Assembly (NCBI GenBank): GCA_024666565.1
Contig: CP088295.1
Span: forward strand, 682,001 to 746,000
Reading direction: 5' to 3'
Length of the DNA: 64,000 nucleotides
Origin: Svornostia abyssi
GTDB lineage: Bacteria > Actinomycetota > Thermoleophilia > Solirubrobacterales > Solirubrobacteraceae
Shown in pieces: positions 9,216 to 17,316 of the stretch. The position numbers and the translations under genes are program-made. The notes beneath the pieces were generated by a model, which saw only the letters and a list, made by a program, of their open reading frames with translations, did no database searches and was not told the origin of the DNA. Each line of letters starts with the position of its first letter. The first letter of the stretch is position 1.

Positions 9216-9241
9216 GCACCAGCCGGATGCACCGCCCCGCG

Positions 9242-10465
9242 CTACAGGCGCACGGGCACCGATCGGGGCTGGTTGATGAGCAGCGAGGCGACGCGCTCGG
9301 GCTCTTCGATCAGCTCCATGTTCGGGAACCGCCGCAGCGTCACCTCGAACATGACGCGCAGCTCGAGGCGGGCCAGCGCCGTCCCCAGGCAGAAGTGCCG
9401 GCCTCCCGCGCCGAAGGCGTGGTGTTCGGGCCGGCGCTCTACGTCGAGCTGGTGAGGGCACTCGTACAGCGACTCGTCACGGTTGGATGACGGGTACCAG
9501 AGCACGACCTTGTCGCCCTCGCGGATCGTGACCCCGTGCATCTCGACGTCCTGCGTGGCCGTGCGCCGGAAGTGCGAGAAGGCGGGATACATGCGCAGGA
9601 ACTCCTCGACGGCGTCGGGGATCAGCTCCGGGTCGGCGACGAGCGTGGCCATCGCGTCGGCGTCGTGCAACAGGCCGAGCATGCCGTTGGCGAACGTCGC
9701 CCGCGTGCTGTCGTGTCCGGCGGCGAGCAGCAGCGCCATGCCCCAGACGATCTCGCTGTCGTCCAGTCGCTCACCGTCGACCTCGGCGTGGACGAGCGCG
9801 CTGATGAGGTCGTCGGTGGGACGCTCACGGCGGGCGCGGACCTCGGCGACCATGAGGGGGACGGCCTCCATCCCGGTGATGATCGTGTCGGCCAGCCCGC
9901 GGGGCTGCAGCTGATCGTCACCGAAGCCCATCCCGCGGTTGGTGAGGTCGGCCCACAGCGCGTCGTCCTTCTCGGGGAGCCCGAGGAACCGACCGATCAC
10001 CCGGGCGACGATCGGCTGGGCGACGTCCTGCACGAGGTCGGCCTGCCGGCGCCCCTCGAGACGCCCGATGACCTCTTCGGCGATCGCGCGGATCGTCGGC
10101 TCGTGCTGGGCGATCGGCTTGGGGGCGAAGACCTTCTGGAAGATCGCCTTGATCCGGTCGTGCCGGGGCGGGTCCATCCCGATGAACATGCTGTTCTGGA
10201 GGTCCACGGGCACGGTGTTGTCGAGCGCGAGAATGCCACCGCGCTCGGAGGAGAAGGTCTGCCAGTCGCGGCTGACCCGCTCGATGTCCTCGGCGCGGGT
10301 GATCGACCAGAACCCCGGCTCGTCGTCCCAGGTGGCCATCGGGCTCCAATGGATGGGGGCCTCGCGGCGCAGGCGATCGAAGATCTCGTGTGGAGGCCCG
10401 TCGCGCCAGACCTCGAGGTCGCCGAGGTCGATGGTCTCGATGGGTTGCTCGGTGGTTGCGCTCAT
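9242..10465 (-). CDS. Cytochrome P450 (copy 1)
   Basis: A 407-residue soluble bacterial P450. It has the I-helix oxygen-activation motif AGHDSTRAT, the K-helix EEFLRMYP (ExxR) and the heme ligand loop FGAGGRHFCLG with its Cys. It would hydroxylate a hydrophobic substrate with electrons from a ferredoxin partner; no ferredoxin gene is nearby. ATG 10465 follows GGGAGACC and is preferred to in-frame starts further upstream. It is divergent from the acyl-CoA dehydrogenase at 10651, with regulatory motifs between them. A second P450 at 11906 has the same architecture. Confidence 0.93.
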   Translation of the reverse strand: MSATTEQPIETIDLGDLEVWRDGPPHEIFDRLRREAPIHWSPMATWDDEPGFWSITRAEDIERVSRDWQTFSSERGGILALDNTVPVDLQNSMFIGMDPPRHDRIKAIFQKVFAPKPIAQHEPTIRAIAEEVIGRLEGRRQADLVQDVAQPIVARVIGRFLGLPEKDDALWADLTNRGMGFGDDQLQPRGLADTIITGMEAVPLMVAEVRARRERPTDDLISALVHAEVDGERLDDSEIVWGMALLLAAGHDSTRATFANGMLGLLHDADAMATLVADPELIPDAVEEFLRMYPAFSHFRRTATQDVEMHGVTIREGDKVVLWYPSSNRDESLYECPHQLDVERRPEHHAFGAGGRHFCLGTALARLELRVMFEVTLRRFPNMELIEEPERVASLLINQPRSVPVRL

Positions 10466-10543
10466 GCTGGTCTCCCGTATCCGGAGGTGGACCCGGCCGC
10501 GGCCCGGTCGGGCGGCGCGTGGGCCGCTGCGGAGGATATAGGG

Positions 10544-10560
10544 CGGGCGCTCGGTTTGTA
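10544..10560 (+). promoter_or_regulatory. Copy 2 of 17-bp motif CGGGCGCTCGGTTTGTA
   Basis: This copy differs from the one at 6113 at a single base. It lies in the divergent gap between the P450 and the acyl-CoA dehydrogenase, where it could control either gene. Confidence 0.5.
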
Positions 10561-10570
10561 AATGACGACC

Positions 10571-10595
10571 TGAGTTACTGTACGATCTCCAATAG
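10571..10595 (-). promoter_or_regulatory. Divergent copy of the TTATTG...TAGCA element
   Basis: Read on the minus strand this begins CTATTGGAG and continues to ACAGTAACTC, about 14 of 25 positions matching the element at 24430. It lies next to the 17-bp motif in the P450/acyl-CoA dehydrogenase gap. The match is weak on its own. Confidence 0.3.
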
Positions 10596-10650
10596 TGGGT
10601 CCGGTGTCGTTCTCGTGACGCCGGCGAGCCGACCGGATTGGAGCACGGCG

Positions 10651-11853
10651 ATGGCAACGACAGCGCAGCACATGGGGGTCTCGGCGGACGCGGCCCCCTC
10701 GATTCCCCTGGTCCCGAGCGACGAGGAGCTCGAGCTCCGCGCCGCCGTCAGGGGCATCTGCGAGGCCGTCAAGGCTGGCAGCGGCCACGGCGCCGACGAA
10801 CACAAGGAGGTCCAGACCCGCCTGATCGCGGCGCTGGCCGAGCACGGCTTCAACGCGCCGAACATCGCCGAGGAGTGGGGCGGCGGCGGGCTGGGCATCA
10901 CCGGGCTGGTGCCGATCGTCGAGGAGATCCACGCGGCCGGGCACATCGCGGCGAGCCAGGTGCTGAGCGCCTCGATCGTCGGGTCGCTGCTCGAGCACTA
11001 CGGCACGCCGGGTCAGCAGGAGGAGTGGCTGCGCCCGATCACGGCGGGCACAAAGACCTTGGCCTTCGGGATCACCGAGCCCGACGCCGGCTCCAACACG
11101 CACAAGCTGCGCACCGAGCTGCGCCGCGACGGCGACGGCTACCGGCTCAAGGGCCAGAAGGTCTTCACCTCGACCGCCGGCGAGTCCGACGCGATCCTCG
11201 TCGTCGCGCGCTTCCGCGGCGAGGACGGCAAGCTCGGGCTCCCCGGCCTGGCGATCGTCGACGGCGGCGCGGAGGGGCTCTCGATGGATGAGATCCCGGT
11301 GCCGGGCTGGCCGGAGAAGACCTACCAGACCTTCTACGACGACATCCGCGTCGAGGCCGACCAGTTGATCGGCGGCGAGGAGGCCGGCCTGGCCGCGCTC
11401 TTCCACGGGCTGAACCCGGAGCGGATCTGCGCGGCGGCCGGCGGCTGCGGCTGGGCCCGGCGGGCGATCGAGATCGGGACCTCCTACGCGAAGGAGCGCG
11501 TGGTCTGGAAGGAGCCGATCGGCGCGCACCAGGCGATCGCCCACCCCCTGGCCGAGGCCCAGATCCAGTACGACCTGGCGCTCCTGATGACGCGCAAGGC
11601 CGCGGCGCTGGCCGATGCCGGCGCACCCGAGGCGGGCTACGCCAGCAACGTCGCGAAGTTCGCCGCGGCGAAGGCGGCCAACTTCGCCCTCGACCGCGCG
11701 ATCCAGACCCACGGCGGCAACGGCGTCACCGAGGAGTACGGGCTGACCGAGTTCTGGTGGCCGGTGCGGACGCTGCGGATCGCGCCCGTCTCCGAGGAGA
11801 TGATCCTCAACAACGTGGCCCAGCACACGCTCGGCCTGCCCCGCTCGTACTGA
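10651..11853 (+). CDS. Acyl-CoA dehydrogenase, IVD-like (paralogue A)
   Basis: A 400-residue acyl-CoA dehydrogenase. It has ITEPDAGSNTHKLRTELRRD in the FAD/substrate mid-domain and QTHGGNGVTEEYGL in the C-terminal domain. The C-terminal base position has no Glu (IAPVSEEMIL). Glu257 in GLNPERI matches the isovaleryl-CoA dehydrogenase-type base (alignment by eye). It ends in LPRSY, as does paralogue C at 16116. ATG 10651 has GGAG 8 bp upstream; longer in-frame starts would run through the promoter motifs. It probably desaturates the CoA ester made by this island. Confidence 0.9.
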   Translation: MATTAQHMGVSADAAPSIPLVPSDEELELRAAVRGICEAVKAGSGHGADEHKEVQTRLIAALAEHGFNAPNIAEEWGGGGLGITGLVPIVEEIHAAGHIAASQVLSASIVGSLLEHYGTPGQQEEWLRPITAGTKTLAFGITEPDAGSNTHKLRTELRRDGDGYRLKGQKVFTSTAGESDAILVVARFRGEDGKLGLPGLAIVDGGAEGLSMDEIPVPGWPEKTYQTFYDDIRVEADQLIGGEEAGLAALFHGLNPERICAAAGGCGWARRAIEIGTSYAKERVVWKEPIGAHQAIAHPLAEAQIQYDLALLMTRKAAALADAGAPEAGYASNVAKFAAAKAANFALDRAIQTHGGNGVTEEYGLTEFWWPVRTLRIAPVSEEMILNNVAQHTLGLPRSY

Positions 11854-11869
11854 CGGGAGGGCACGGCAT

Positions 11870-11899
11870 GGGCCGGGGCGCGCCACGGCGCCCCGGCCC
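11870..11899. terminator. GC-rich hairpin between convergent genes
   Basis: A perfect 12-bp inverted repeat (arms 11870-11881 and 11888-11899, loop GCCACG) lies between the ends of the acyl-CoA dehydrogenase and the second P450. It is a likely bidirectional terminator without a T run. Confidence 0.7.
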
Positions 11900-11905
11900 C
11901 GCCGG

Positions 11906-13156
11906 TCAGGAGCGGTGGGCCGGTCCGAGCCGGACCGGAAGGTGGCTCAGGCCCGGCGTCACCGGCGAGGCCATCCACTCGACGTCCCCGGCGAGCGTCA
12001 TCTCCGGGTACCGCGCCAGCGTCTCCTCGAAGAGGATCTTGAGCTGGAGGCGGGCGAGGGCGGCGCCGAGGCAGAAGTGGCGGCCTCCCGCCCCGAACGT
12101 CTGGTGCTCGGGGCAGCGCTCGATGTCCAGCGCGTGCGGGCAGGGGTGGGTCGCCTCGTCCATGTTCGCCGACGGGTACCAGAGAACGACCTTGTCGCCG
12201 CGCTTGATGGTCTTGCCGCCCAGCTCGACGTCCTTCGTGGCGGTGCGCGCGAAGTGCGCGAACGCGGGGTGTAGGCGCAGGAGCTCCTCGATCGCCGTCG
12301 GGATCTTCTCCGGGTCGTCGACGAGCGCCTGGAACTGGTCGGGGTGGCGCAGCAGTTCGTACAGGCCGCCGGCGAACACCGAACGGGTACTGTCGTTGCC
12401 GCCCGTGATGAGGATCGCGATGATCGCGATGATCTCGGCGGTGTTGAGGCGCTCGCCGTCGATCTCGGCCTCCAGCAGCGCCGACACGAGGTCGTCGCAG
12501 GGGTTCTCACGGCGCTCGTTGACCAGGGCCAGGGCGCTCTTGACCAGCCACACGACCCACTCCTGCACCGCTTCGTCCATGTCCTCGCCGGCGGCGATGG
12601 CGTTGAACGCGAAGCTCGCCACCTGGGACATGTTCTCGTCGAGCTCGGGTCCGTAGCTGACGAGGCTTCCGAACACGCGGGCGACGATGCCGGGGGTGAA
12701 GTCCTCGACGATGTCGATCGTCCCCATGCCCTCGATCTCGTCGAGCTTCCGGCGCACGATCCCGCGGATCATCGGCTCGTGATCGGCGACGCGCTTCGGG
12801 GTGAACCCGCGCTGGAACAGGCCCTTGAGCCGGTCGTGGCGCGGCGGATCCATGCCGATGATGCCGCTGCGCTGGAAGGCGAGGAAGATCTCGTCGTTGG
12901 AGAGCGCGGCGCCTCCCGCCTCGCTGGAGAACGTCTTCCAGTCGAGGCTGACCGTGCGGATGTCTTCGGGTCGCGTGATCGACCAGAACCCGGGGGTGGT
13001 CGCCCAGTTGCGGGCGGGGCTCCAGTGGACGGGCTCCTCCTCGCGCATGCGCCTGAAGAGCTCGTGCGGCGGGCCGTCCGCGAAGTAGCTCGCGTCGCCC
13101 AGGTCGACGGTGGCGAGGTCCACGGTCGCGAAGTCGAGCGGGGTGGCGGTCGTCAT
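11906..13156 (-). CDS. Cytochrome P450 (copy 2)
   Basis: A 416-residue P450 with the I-helix TGGNDSTRSVF, the K-helix EELLRLHP and the heme loop FGAGGRHFCLG followed by AALARLQLK. It is clearly related to the copy at 9242: both share GFWSITR near the N terminus and DKVVLWYPS before the heme loop. ATG 13156 follows GGAGACC. It is divergent from the second MpaB-like gene, with two regulatory motifs between them, repeating the P450/MpaB association seen at 8397-10465. Confidence 0.93.
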   Translation of the reverse strand: MTTATPLDFATVDLATVDLGDASYFADGPPHELFRRMREEEPVHWSPARNWATTPGFWSITRPEDIRTVSLDWKTFSSEAGGAALSNDEIFLAFQRSGIIGMDPPRHDRLKGLFQRGFTPKRVADHEPMIRGIVRRKLDEIEGMGTIDIVEDFTPGIVARVFGSLVSYGPELDENMSQVASFAFNAIAAGEDMDEAVQEWVVWLVKSALALVNERRENPCDDLVSALLEAEIDGERLNTAEIIAIIAILITGGNDSTRSVFAGGLYELLRHPDQFQALVDDPEKIPTAIEELLRLHPAFAHFARTATKDVELGGKTIKRGDKVVLWYPSANMDEATHPCPHALDIERCPEHQTFGAGGRHFCLGAALARLQLKILFEETLARYPEMTLAGDVEWMASPVTPGLSHLPVRLGPAHRS

Positions 13157-13216
13157 CGGTCGGGTCTCCTCAGGTGCGTGTCGCGCGGGGCACGGGACGC
13201 TCGGCAGCATACCGGT

Positions 13217-13255
13217 CGGGCGCTCGAAATGTACAGGGCGGGCGTACGGTATGTA
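13217..13255 (+). promoter_or_regulatory. Copies 3 and 4 of the 17-bp motif in tandem
   Basis: CGGGCGCTCGAAATGTA (13217-13233) and CGGGCGTACGGTATGTA (13239-13255) lie in the same orientation, 22 bp apart start to start. That is about two helical turns, so both would face the same side of the DNA. They sit in the gap between the second P450 and the second MpaB-like gene. Confidence 0.55.
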
Positions 13256-13330
13256 TTGTCTGGCGCTGGTGTGGTCATGGACCCGCAGGTCGTTCCGGCC
13301 GCGGCCGGAATCCGGAGAAGGGAGCCTGAG

Positions 13331-14164
13331 ATGGAGCGAGCGCTGATCAACGAGGTCGTCGACGAGGGGGCGCTGCTGGCCAAGCTCGGCCCGGAGACGC
13401 GGTACGGCCGCACGGTCGGCGATCGCCGGTTCTGGCTGCTGCTGCTGCGCAACGCGGCGATCGCGTCCGGCCACCCGCAGACCACCGAGCTCCTGTTGAA
13501 CGAGCCCGAGCTGATCGTCGACCCGGTGACGCGGTCGCGGCAGATCCTCGAATGGCTGCACGAGCTGCTGATCGCCGACCCGGCATCCGCCGCGGCCGTG
13601 GTGCGGGACGCGCGACCGCGCATCCTGAAGTGGGGGAAGTGGCAGGGGTGGAGCGACGAGCTGCTGGTCTTCTCGGTCATGAACCTCGGAGATGCGGTGA
13701 TGTTCGCCGCCGAGACGTTCAAGGCCGCGCCGCTCACCGAGGCCGAGCGCGCCGAGCTGTACGGGAGCATCACCGCGCTGGCTCGGCTCATGGGCCTTGA
13801 TGATCCGGTGATTCCCGTCGACCACGCCGCCCACCGCGCGTACATGGACGAGCAGCTGCGAGACACCATCTCGCGTCGTGCCGTGCACGACATGATCGGG
13901 CGGCTCGAGGCGCCGTGCCCCGACGCCATCCCCCCGTTTCTCTGGACGGCCGGGCAGGTTCCGAGCCGGCACCTCGTCCGGATCGTCCTGGGCGCCACGC
14001 TGCCCGACATCACCCGGGAGCGCTACGGGCTCGAGCTCTCGGCCCGCGAGGGGCTGGAGTGGGCGGCGATCGAGCGGTCGCTGTGGGCCTTCGGCGCGCT
14101 CCCTGATCGGGTCCGCCTCGTGCCCGCCGCCCGCCGCGATCGAGGCGAGCGACTGGCCGCCTGA
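13331..14164 (+). CDS. Oxygenase MpaB family protein (DUF2236), second copy
   Basis: A 277-residue paralogue of the protein at 8397. It shares LGPETRYGRTVGDRRFW near the N terminus, the block WGKWQGWSDE and VLGATLPDITRERYGLELS. It is predicted, from the family only, to be an oxygenase acting on a hydrophobic chain. The ATG is chosen because GAAGGGAGC lies 8-16 bp upstream. Its stop codon is part of a hairpin shared with the convergent TetR gene. Confidence 0.75.
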   Translation: MERALINEVVDEGALLAKLGPETRYGRTVGDRRFWLLLLRNAAIASGHPQTTELLLNEPELIVDPVTRSRQILEWLHELLIADPASAAAVVRDARPRILKWGKWQGWSDELLVFSVMNLGDAVMFAAETFKAAPLTEAERAELYGSITALARLMGLDDPVIPVDHAAHRAYMDEQLRDTISRRAVHDMIGRLEAPCPDAIPPFLWTAGQVPSRHLVRIVLGATLPDITRERYGLELSAREGLEWAAIERSLWAFGALPDRVRLVPAARRDRGERLAA

Positions 14165-14187
14165 CGCGCCGGCCCGAGGGCGCGTCA
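14162..14187. terminator. Hairpin containing both convergent stop codons
   Basis: A 9-bp inverted repeat TGACGCGCC...GGCGCGTCA (arms 14162-14170 and 14179-14187) begins with the stop codon of the MpaB-like gene and ends with the stop of the TetR gene on the other strand. It is a compact two-way terminator. Confidence 0.6.
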
Positions 14188-14796
14188 GCGCTCCGGGCGC
14201 ATGGCTGCGATGCCGTCCATCGTCGCCCGGACGATCCGCTCGTGGACCTCGTCCTTGGTGAAGCGCCGGTACTCCAGCCACTGCATCACGAGCAACTCCG
14301 CGTAGCCGGAGATCAGCCGTGCCTCGCCGATGAGGCGCTCGCGCTCCTTGCCGCGCGCCGTGATACCGCCGATGTCGAGGATCTTCTTCGCGCCCACCTC
14401 ACGGCTGCGCTCGCTGAGCGCCCGGATCTCCGCGTCGCCGATGCCCCCGGCGGTCAGCACGTCGAGGTAGAGGTCGGGGAACTCCTCGATCCAGTCGAGC
14501 CACTCGCGCACGCCGCGCGAGAGCCGCTCCTCGATCGACGAGCCCTCGTCGGTGTCGGCGAACGGGAACTTCTGCCCGCGGATCATCCGGCGCACGACCT
14601 CGACGTAGAGGTTGCGCTTCTTGTCGAAGTAGTGGCCGATGAGGCCGCGCGTGACGCCCGCCTTCGCCGCGATGTCGTCGATCGAGACCTGGCCGTACGG
14701 GCGCTCGCGGAAGAGTTCGGCGGCGGCATCGATGATCAGGCCGGCGCGCTCCTCCGGGTCCAGACGCCGTCGCGGTCGCTGTTGGTTCGCGCTCAT
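14185..14796 (-). CDS. TetR family transcriptional regulator
   Basis: A 203-residue regulator. The helix-turn-helix covers residues 18-65 (IDDIAAKAGVTRGLIGHYFD), followed by a helical ligand-binding domain. It is divergent from the acyl-CoA dehydrogenase at 14912. The gap holds a perfect palindrome CCGGGCG-CA-CGCCCGG (14813-14828) and a promoter-like element, so it probably represses itself and the downstream dehydrogenase/carboxylase operon. An acyl-CoA ligand is likely for a regulator in this setting, but that is inference. Confidence 0.88.
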   Translation of the reverse strand: MSANQQRPRRRLDPEERAGLIIDAAAELFRERPYGQVSIDDIAAKAGVTRGLIGHYFDKKRNLYVEVVRRMIRGQKFPFADTDEGSSIEERLSRGVREWLDWIEEFPDLYLDVLTAGGIGDAEIRALSERSREVGAKKILDIGGITARGKERERLIGEARLISGYAELLVMQWLEYRRFTKDEVHERIVRATMDGIAAMRPER

Positions 14797-14812
14797 GTGC
14801 GAGCAGACCTTA

Positions 14813-14828
14813 CCGGGCGCACGCCCGG
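14813..14828. promoter_or_regulatory. Palindromic operator CCGGGCGCACGCCCGG
   Basis: Perfect 7-bp arms with a 2-bp spacer, between the TetR start (14796) and its predicted -10 box. The arm CGGGCG is the same hexamer that starts the 17-bp motifs elsewhere in the island. It is the expected kind of site for TetR autoregulation. Confidence 0.6.
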
Positions 14829-14832
14829 AAAC

Positions 14833-14857
14833 GGTGCTATTGTCTTTCTTGCAATAA
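14833..14857 (-). promoter_or_regulatory. Promoter/operator element ahead of the TetR gene
   Basis: On the minus strand it starts TTATTGCAAGAAAGA and ends ATAGCACC. It matches the element at 24430-24454 at 19 of 25 positions, counted by eye. TAGCAC could serve as a -10 box for the TetR gene, with the palindrome at 14813-14828 near the start of transcription. Confidence 0.5.
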
Positions 14858-14911
14858 GCCCTGGGGGGCGGTCACCGGGGTGTCCGCGACACGAGCAACG
14901 GGAGCACGGCG

Positions 14912-16129
14912 ATGGCAACGACAGCGCAGCACGCGGGCGTCCGGCCGGACGCCGTCCCAACCCTTCCGCTAGCGCCGACCGACGAGGAGCAGGCGCTCCG
15001 CGCCGCCGTCAGGGGCATTTGCGATGCCGTCGCCGCGCGTGCGGGCGGTGATCCGGCGAAGGCCCAGACCGACCTCATGGTCGCGCTGGCCGAGCACGGG
15101 TTCAACGCGCCGAACATCTCCGTCGAGTGGGGTGGCGGCGGGCTCGGCATGGTCGGGCTGGTGCCGATCGTCGAGGAGATCCACGCGGCCGGCCACATCG
15201 CGGCGAGCCAGGTGCTGAGCGCGTCGATCGTCGGGTCGCTGCTCGAGCGCCACGGCACGCCCGAGCAGCAGGAGGAGTGGCTGCGTCCGATCACGGCGGG
15301 GACGACGACGCTGGCGTTCGGGATCACCGAGCCCGACGCGGGGTCGAACACCCACAAGCTGCGCACCGAGCTGCGCCGCGACGGCGACGGCTACCGGCTC
15401 AGCGGCCAGAAGGTCTACACCTCCACCGCTCGCGAGTCCGACGCGATCCTCGTCGTCGCGCGCTTCCGCGGCGAGGACGGCACGCTCGGGCTTCCCGGCC
15501 TGGCGATCGTCGACTCCGACACCGAAGGCGTGTCGATGGACCCGATCGAGGTGCCGATCGCCGAGTCCACCTACCAGACCTTCTACGACGACGTCCGCGT
15601 CGAGCCCGATCGGCTGCTCGGCGGCGAGGAGGCCGGCCTGGCCGCGCTGTTCGACGGGCTGAACCCGGAGCGCATCTGCATCGCCGCCGGCGCCTGCGGG
15701 TACGCGCGACGGGCCATCGAGAAGGGCGTCGCCTACGCGAAGGACCGCGTGGTCTGGAAGGAGCCGATCGGCGCGCACCAGGCGATCGCCCACCCCCTCG
15801 CGGAGGCGCAGATCCAGTACGAGCTCGCGATGCTGATGAACCAGCGCGCGGCGGCGCTCACCGACGCCCGCGCGCCCGAGGCGGGCTACGCGTGCAACAT
15901 CGCGAAGTTCGCCGCGGCGCGCGCCGCCAACTTCGCGCTGGACCGGGCGATCCAGACGCACGGCGGCAACGGCGTCACCCGCGAGTACGGGCTGACCGAC
16001 CTCTTCTGGGGCGTGCGGACCATGCGGATCGCCCCGGTCTCGGAGGAGATGATCCTCAATCACGTGGCCCAGCACACGCTCGGGCTCCCCGGTCCTACTG
16101 AAACAGGAGCACATCATGGCCACTGTTGA
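14912..16129 (+). CDS. Acyl-CoA dehydrogenase, IVD-like (paralogue B; 3' end frameshifted)
   Basis: A close relative of paralogue A, with ITEPDAGSNTHKLRTELRRD, GLNPERI (IVD-type Glu) and QTHGGNGVTREYGL. As written it reads to 16129 (405 residues) with a tail PGPTETGAHHGHC. The CCCC at 16087-16090 is probably CCCCC. Adding one C restores the LPRSY ending seen in both sister genes, with a stop at 16101, and removes a 14-bp overlap with the next ATG. The start has the same GGAGCACGGCG leader as paralogue A. It is first of a run of four genes (two dehydrogenases and both carboxylase subunits). Confidence 0.88.
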   Translation: MATTAQHAGVRPDAVPTLPLAPTDEEQALRAAVRGICDAVAARAGGDPAKAQTDLMVALAEHGFNAPNISVEWGGGGLGMVGLVPIVEEIHAAGHIAASQVLSASIVGSLLERHGTPEQQEEWLRPITAGTTTLAFGITEPDAGSNTHKLRTELRRDGDGYRLSGQKVYTSTARESDAILVVARFRGEDGTLGLPGLAIVDSDTEGVSMDPIEVPIAESTYQTFYDDVRVEPDRLLGGEEAGLAALFDGLNPERICIAAGACGYARRAIEKGVAYAKDRVVWKEPIGAHQAIAHPLAEAQIQYELAMLMNQRAAALTDARAPEAGYACNIAKFAAARAANFALDRAIQTHGGNGVTREYGLTDLFWGVRTMRIAPVSEEMILNHVAQHTLGLPGPTETGAHHGHC

Positions 16130-17303
16130 TTCCACGATCGCCGCGGGGCTTCCGCTGGTCCAGTCCGACGAGGAGCTGGAGATCCGCCAGGCCGTCGCCC
16201 GGATCTGCGAGCCCTTCGGTCATCTGCACCGCCGCGAGATCACCGATATCGACGCCGCCGACGCGGCGCTGCGCAGCGCGCTGGCCGAGCACGGCTTCCT
16301 CGCCGTCAACATCGGCGAGGAGTGGGGCGGCGGGGGGCTCGGCATCACCGCGCTCACGTGGGTCGTCGAGGAGATCCATGCCGCGGGGCTCTTCTCGGGA
16401 ACGATCGCCCTGGGCGCGTCGGTCGCCGGCCGCCTCATCGAGCGCCACGGCACCACCGAGCAGAAGGACACCTGGCTGCGCCGGCTCGCCTCCGGCGAGG
16501 TGACGATCGCGTTCGGCATCACCGAGCCCGACGCGGGCCTGAACACGCACAGGCTGCGCACCGAGCTGCGCCGCGACGGCGACGGCTACCGGCTCAAGGG
16601 CCAGAAGGTCTACACGACGGGCGCGGTCGAGTCCGACACCATCCTCGTGGTGGCCCGCTTCCGCGGCGAAGACGGCGAGCTCGGGCTTCCGGGCCTGGCC
16701 CTGGTCGACTCCGACGCCGAGGGCTTCTCGGCGGATCGCATCCAGCTGGCCGAGGAGTGGGAGGAGCGGACGTACCAGACGTTCTACGACGACGTCTACG
16801 TTGCGCCGGACCGCCTGATCGGCGGCGAGGAGTCCGGGCTGGCCGCGCTGTTCGACGGCCTGAATCCCGAGCGCATCTGCGTGGCCGCCGCGGCGCTGGG
16901 GTACACGCGCCTGGCGCTCGAGAAGGCGACGGCGTACGCGAAGGAGCGCGTGGTCTGGAAGGACCCGATCGGCGCGCACCAGGCGATCGCCCATCCGCTC
17001 GCCGAGGCGCAGATCGAGCACGACCTCGCGATGCTCATGACCCAGAAGGCCGCCGCCCTGTGCGACGCCGACGCACCCGAGGCCGGCTACGCGTCGAACA
17101 TCGCGAAGTTCGCGGCGGCGCGCGCGGCGAACCTTGCGCTCGACCGGGCGATCCAGACGCACGGCGGCAACGGCGTGACCGCGGAGTACGGGCTCACCGC
17201 GCTGTGGTGGCCGGTGCGCGCGATGAAGATCGCGCCCGTCTCCGAAGAGATGATCCTCAACAACGTGGCCCAGCACACGCTCGGCCTGCCCCGCTCCTAC
17301 TGA
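16116..17303 (+). CDS. Acyl-CoA dehydrogenase, IVD-like (paralogue C)
   Basis: A 395-residue third member of the group, with ITEPDAGLNTHRLRTELRRD, GLNPERI, QTHGGNGVTAEYGL and a C-terminal LPRSY. The N-terminal half is more divergent than that of A or B. Long stretches remain near-identical at DNA level, notably around 16555-16605. The tandem arrangement may give different chain-length or branch specificities, or a mixed oligomer; neither can be proved from sequence. AGGAG lies 7 bp before the ATG. The gene ends 13 bp before the carboxyltransferase start. Confidence 0.9.
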   Translation: MATVDSTIAAGLPLVQSDEELEIRQAVARICEPFGHLHRREITDIDAADAALRSALAEHGFLAVNIGEEWGGGGLGITALTWVVEEIHAAGLFSGTIALGASVAGRLIERHGTTEQKDTWLRRLASGEVTIAFGITEPDAGLNTHRLRTELRRDGDGYRLKGQKVYTTGAVESDTILVVARFRGEDGELGLPGLALVDSDAEGFSADRIQLAEEWEERTYQTFYDDVYVAPDRLIGGEESGLAALFDGLNPERICVAAAALGYTRLALEKATAYAKERVVWKDPIGAHQAIAHPLAEAQIEHDLAMLMTQKAAALCDADAPEAGYASNIAKFAAARAANLALDRAIQTHGGNGVTAEYGLTALWWPVRAMKIAPVSEEMILNNVAQHTLGLPRSY

Positions 17304-17316
17304 GCAGGAGACCGCG

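Noticed and set aside
11906..14281. A 791-residue extended P450
   Set aside because: The upstream 375 residues are the antisense shadow of the MpaB-like gene; the P450 begins at ATG 13156 after a GGAGACC site.
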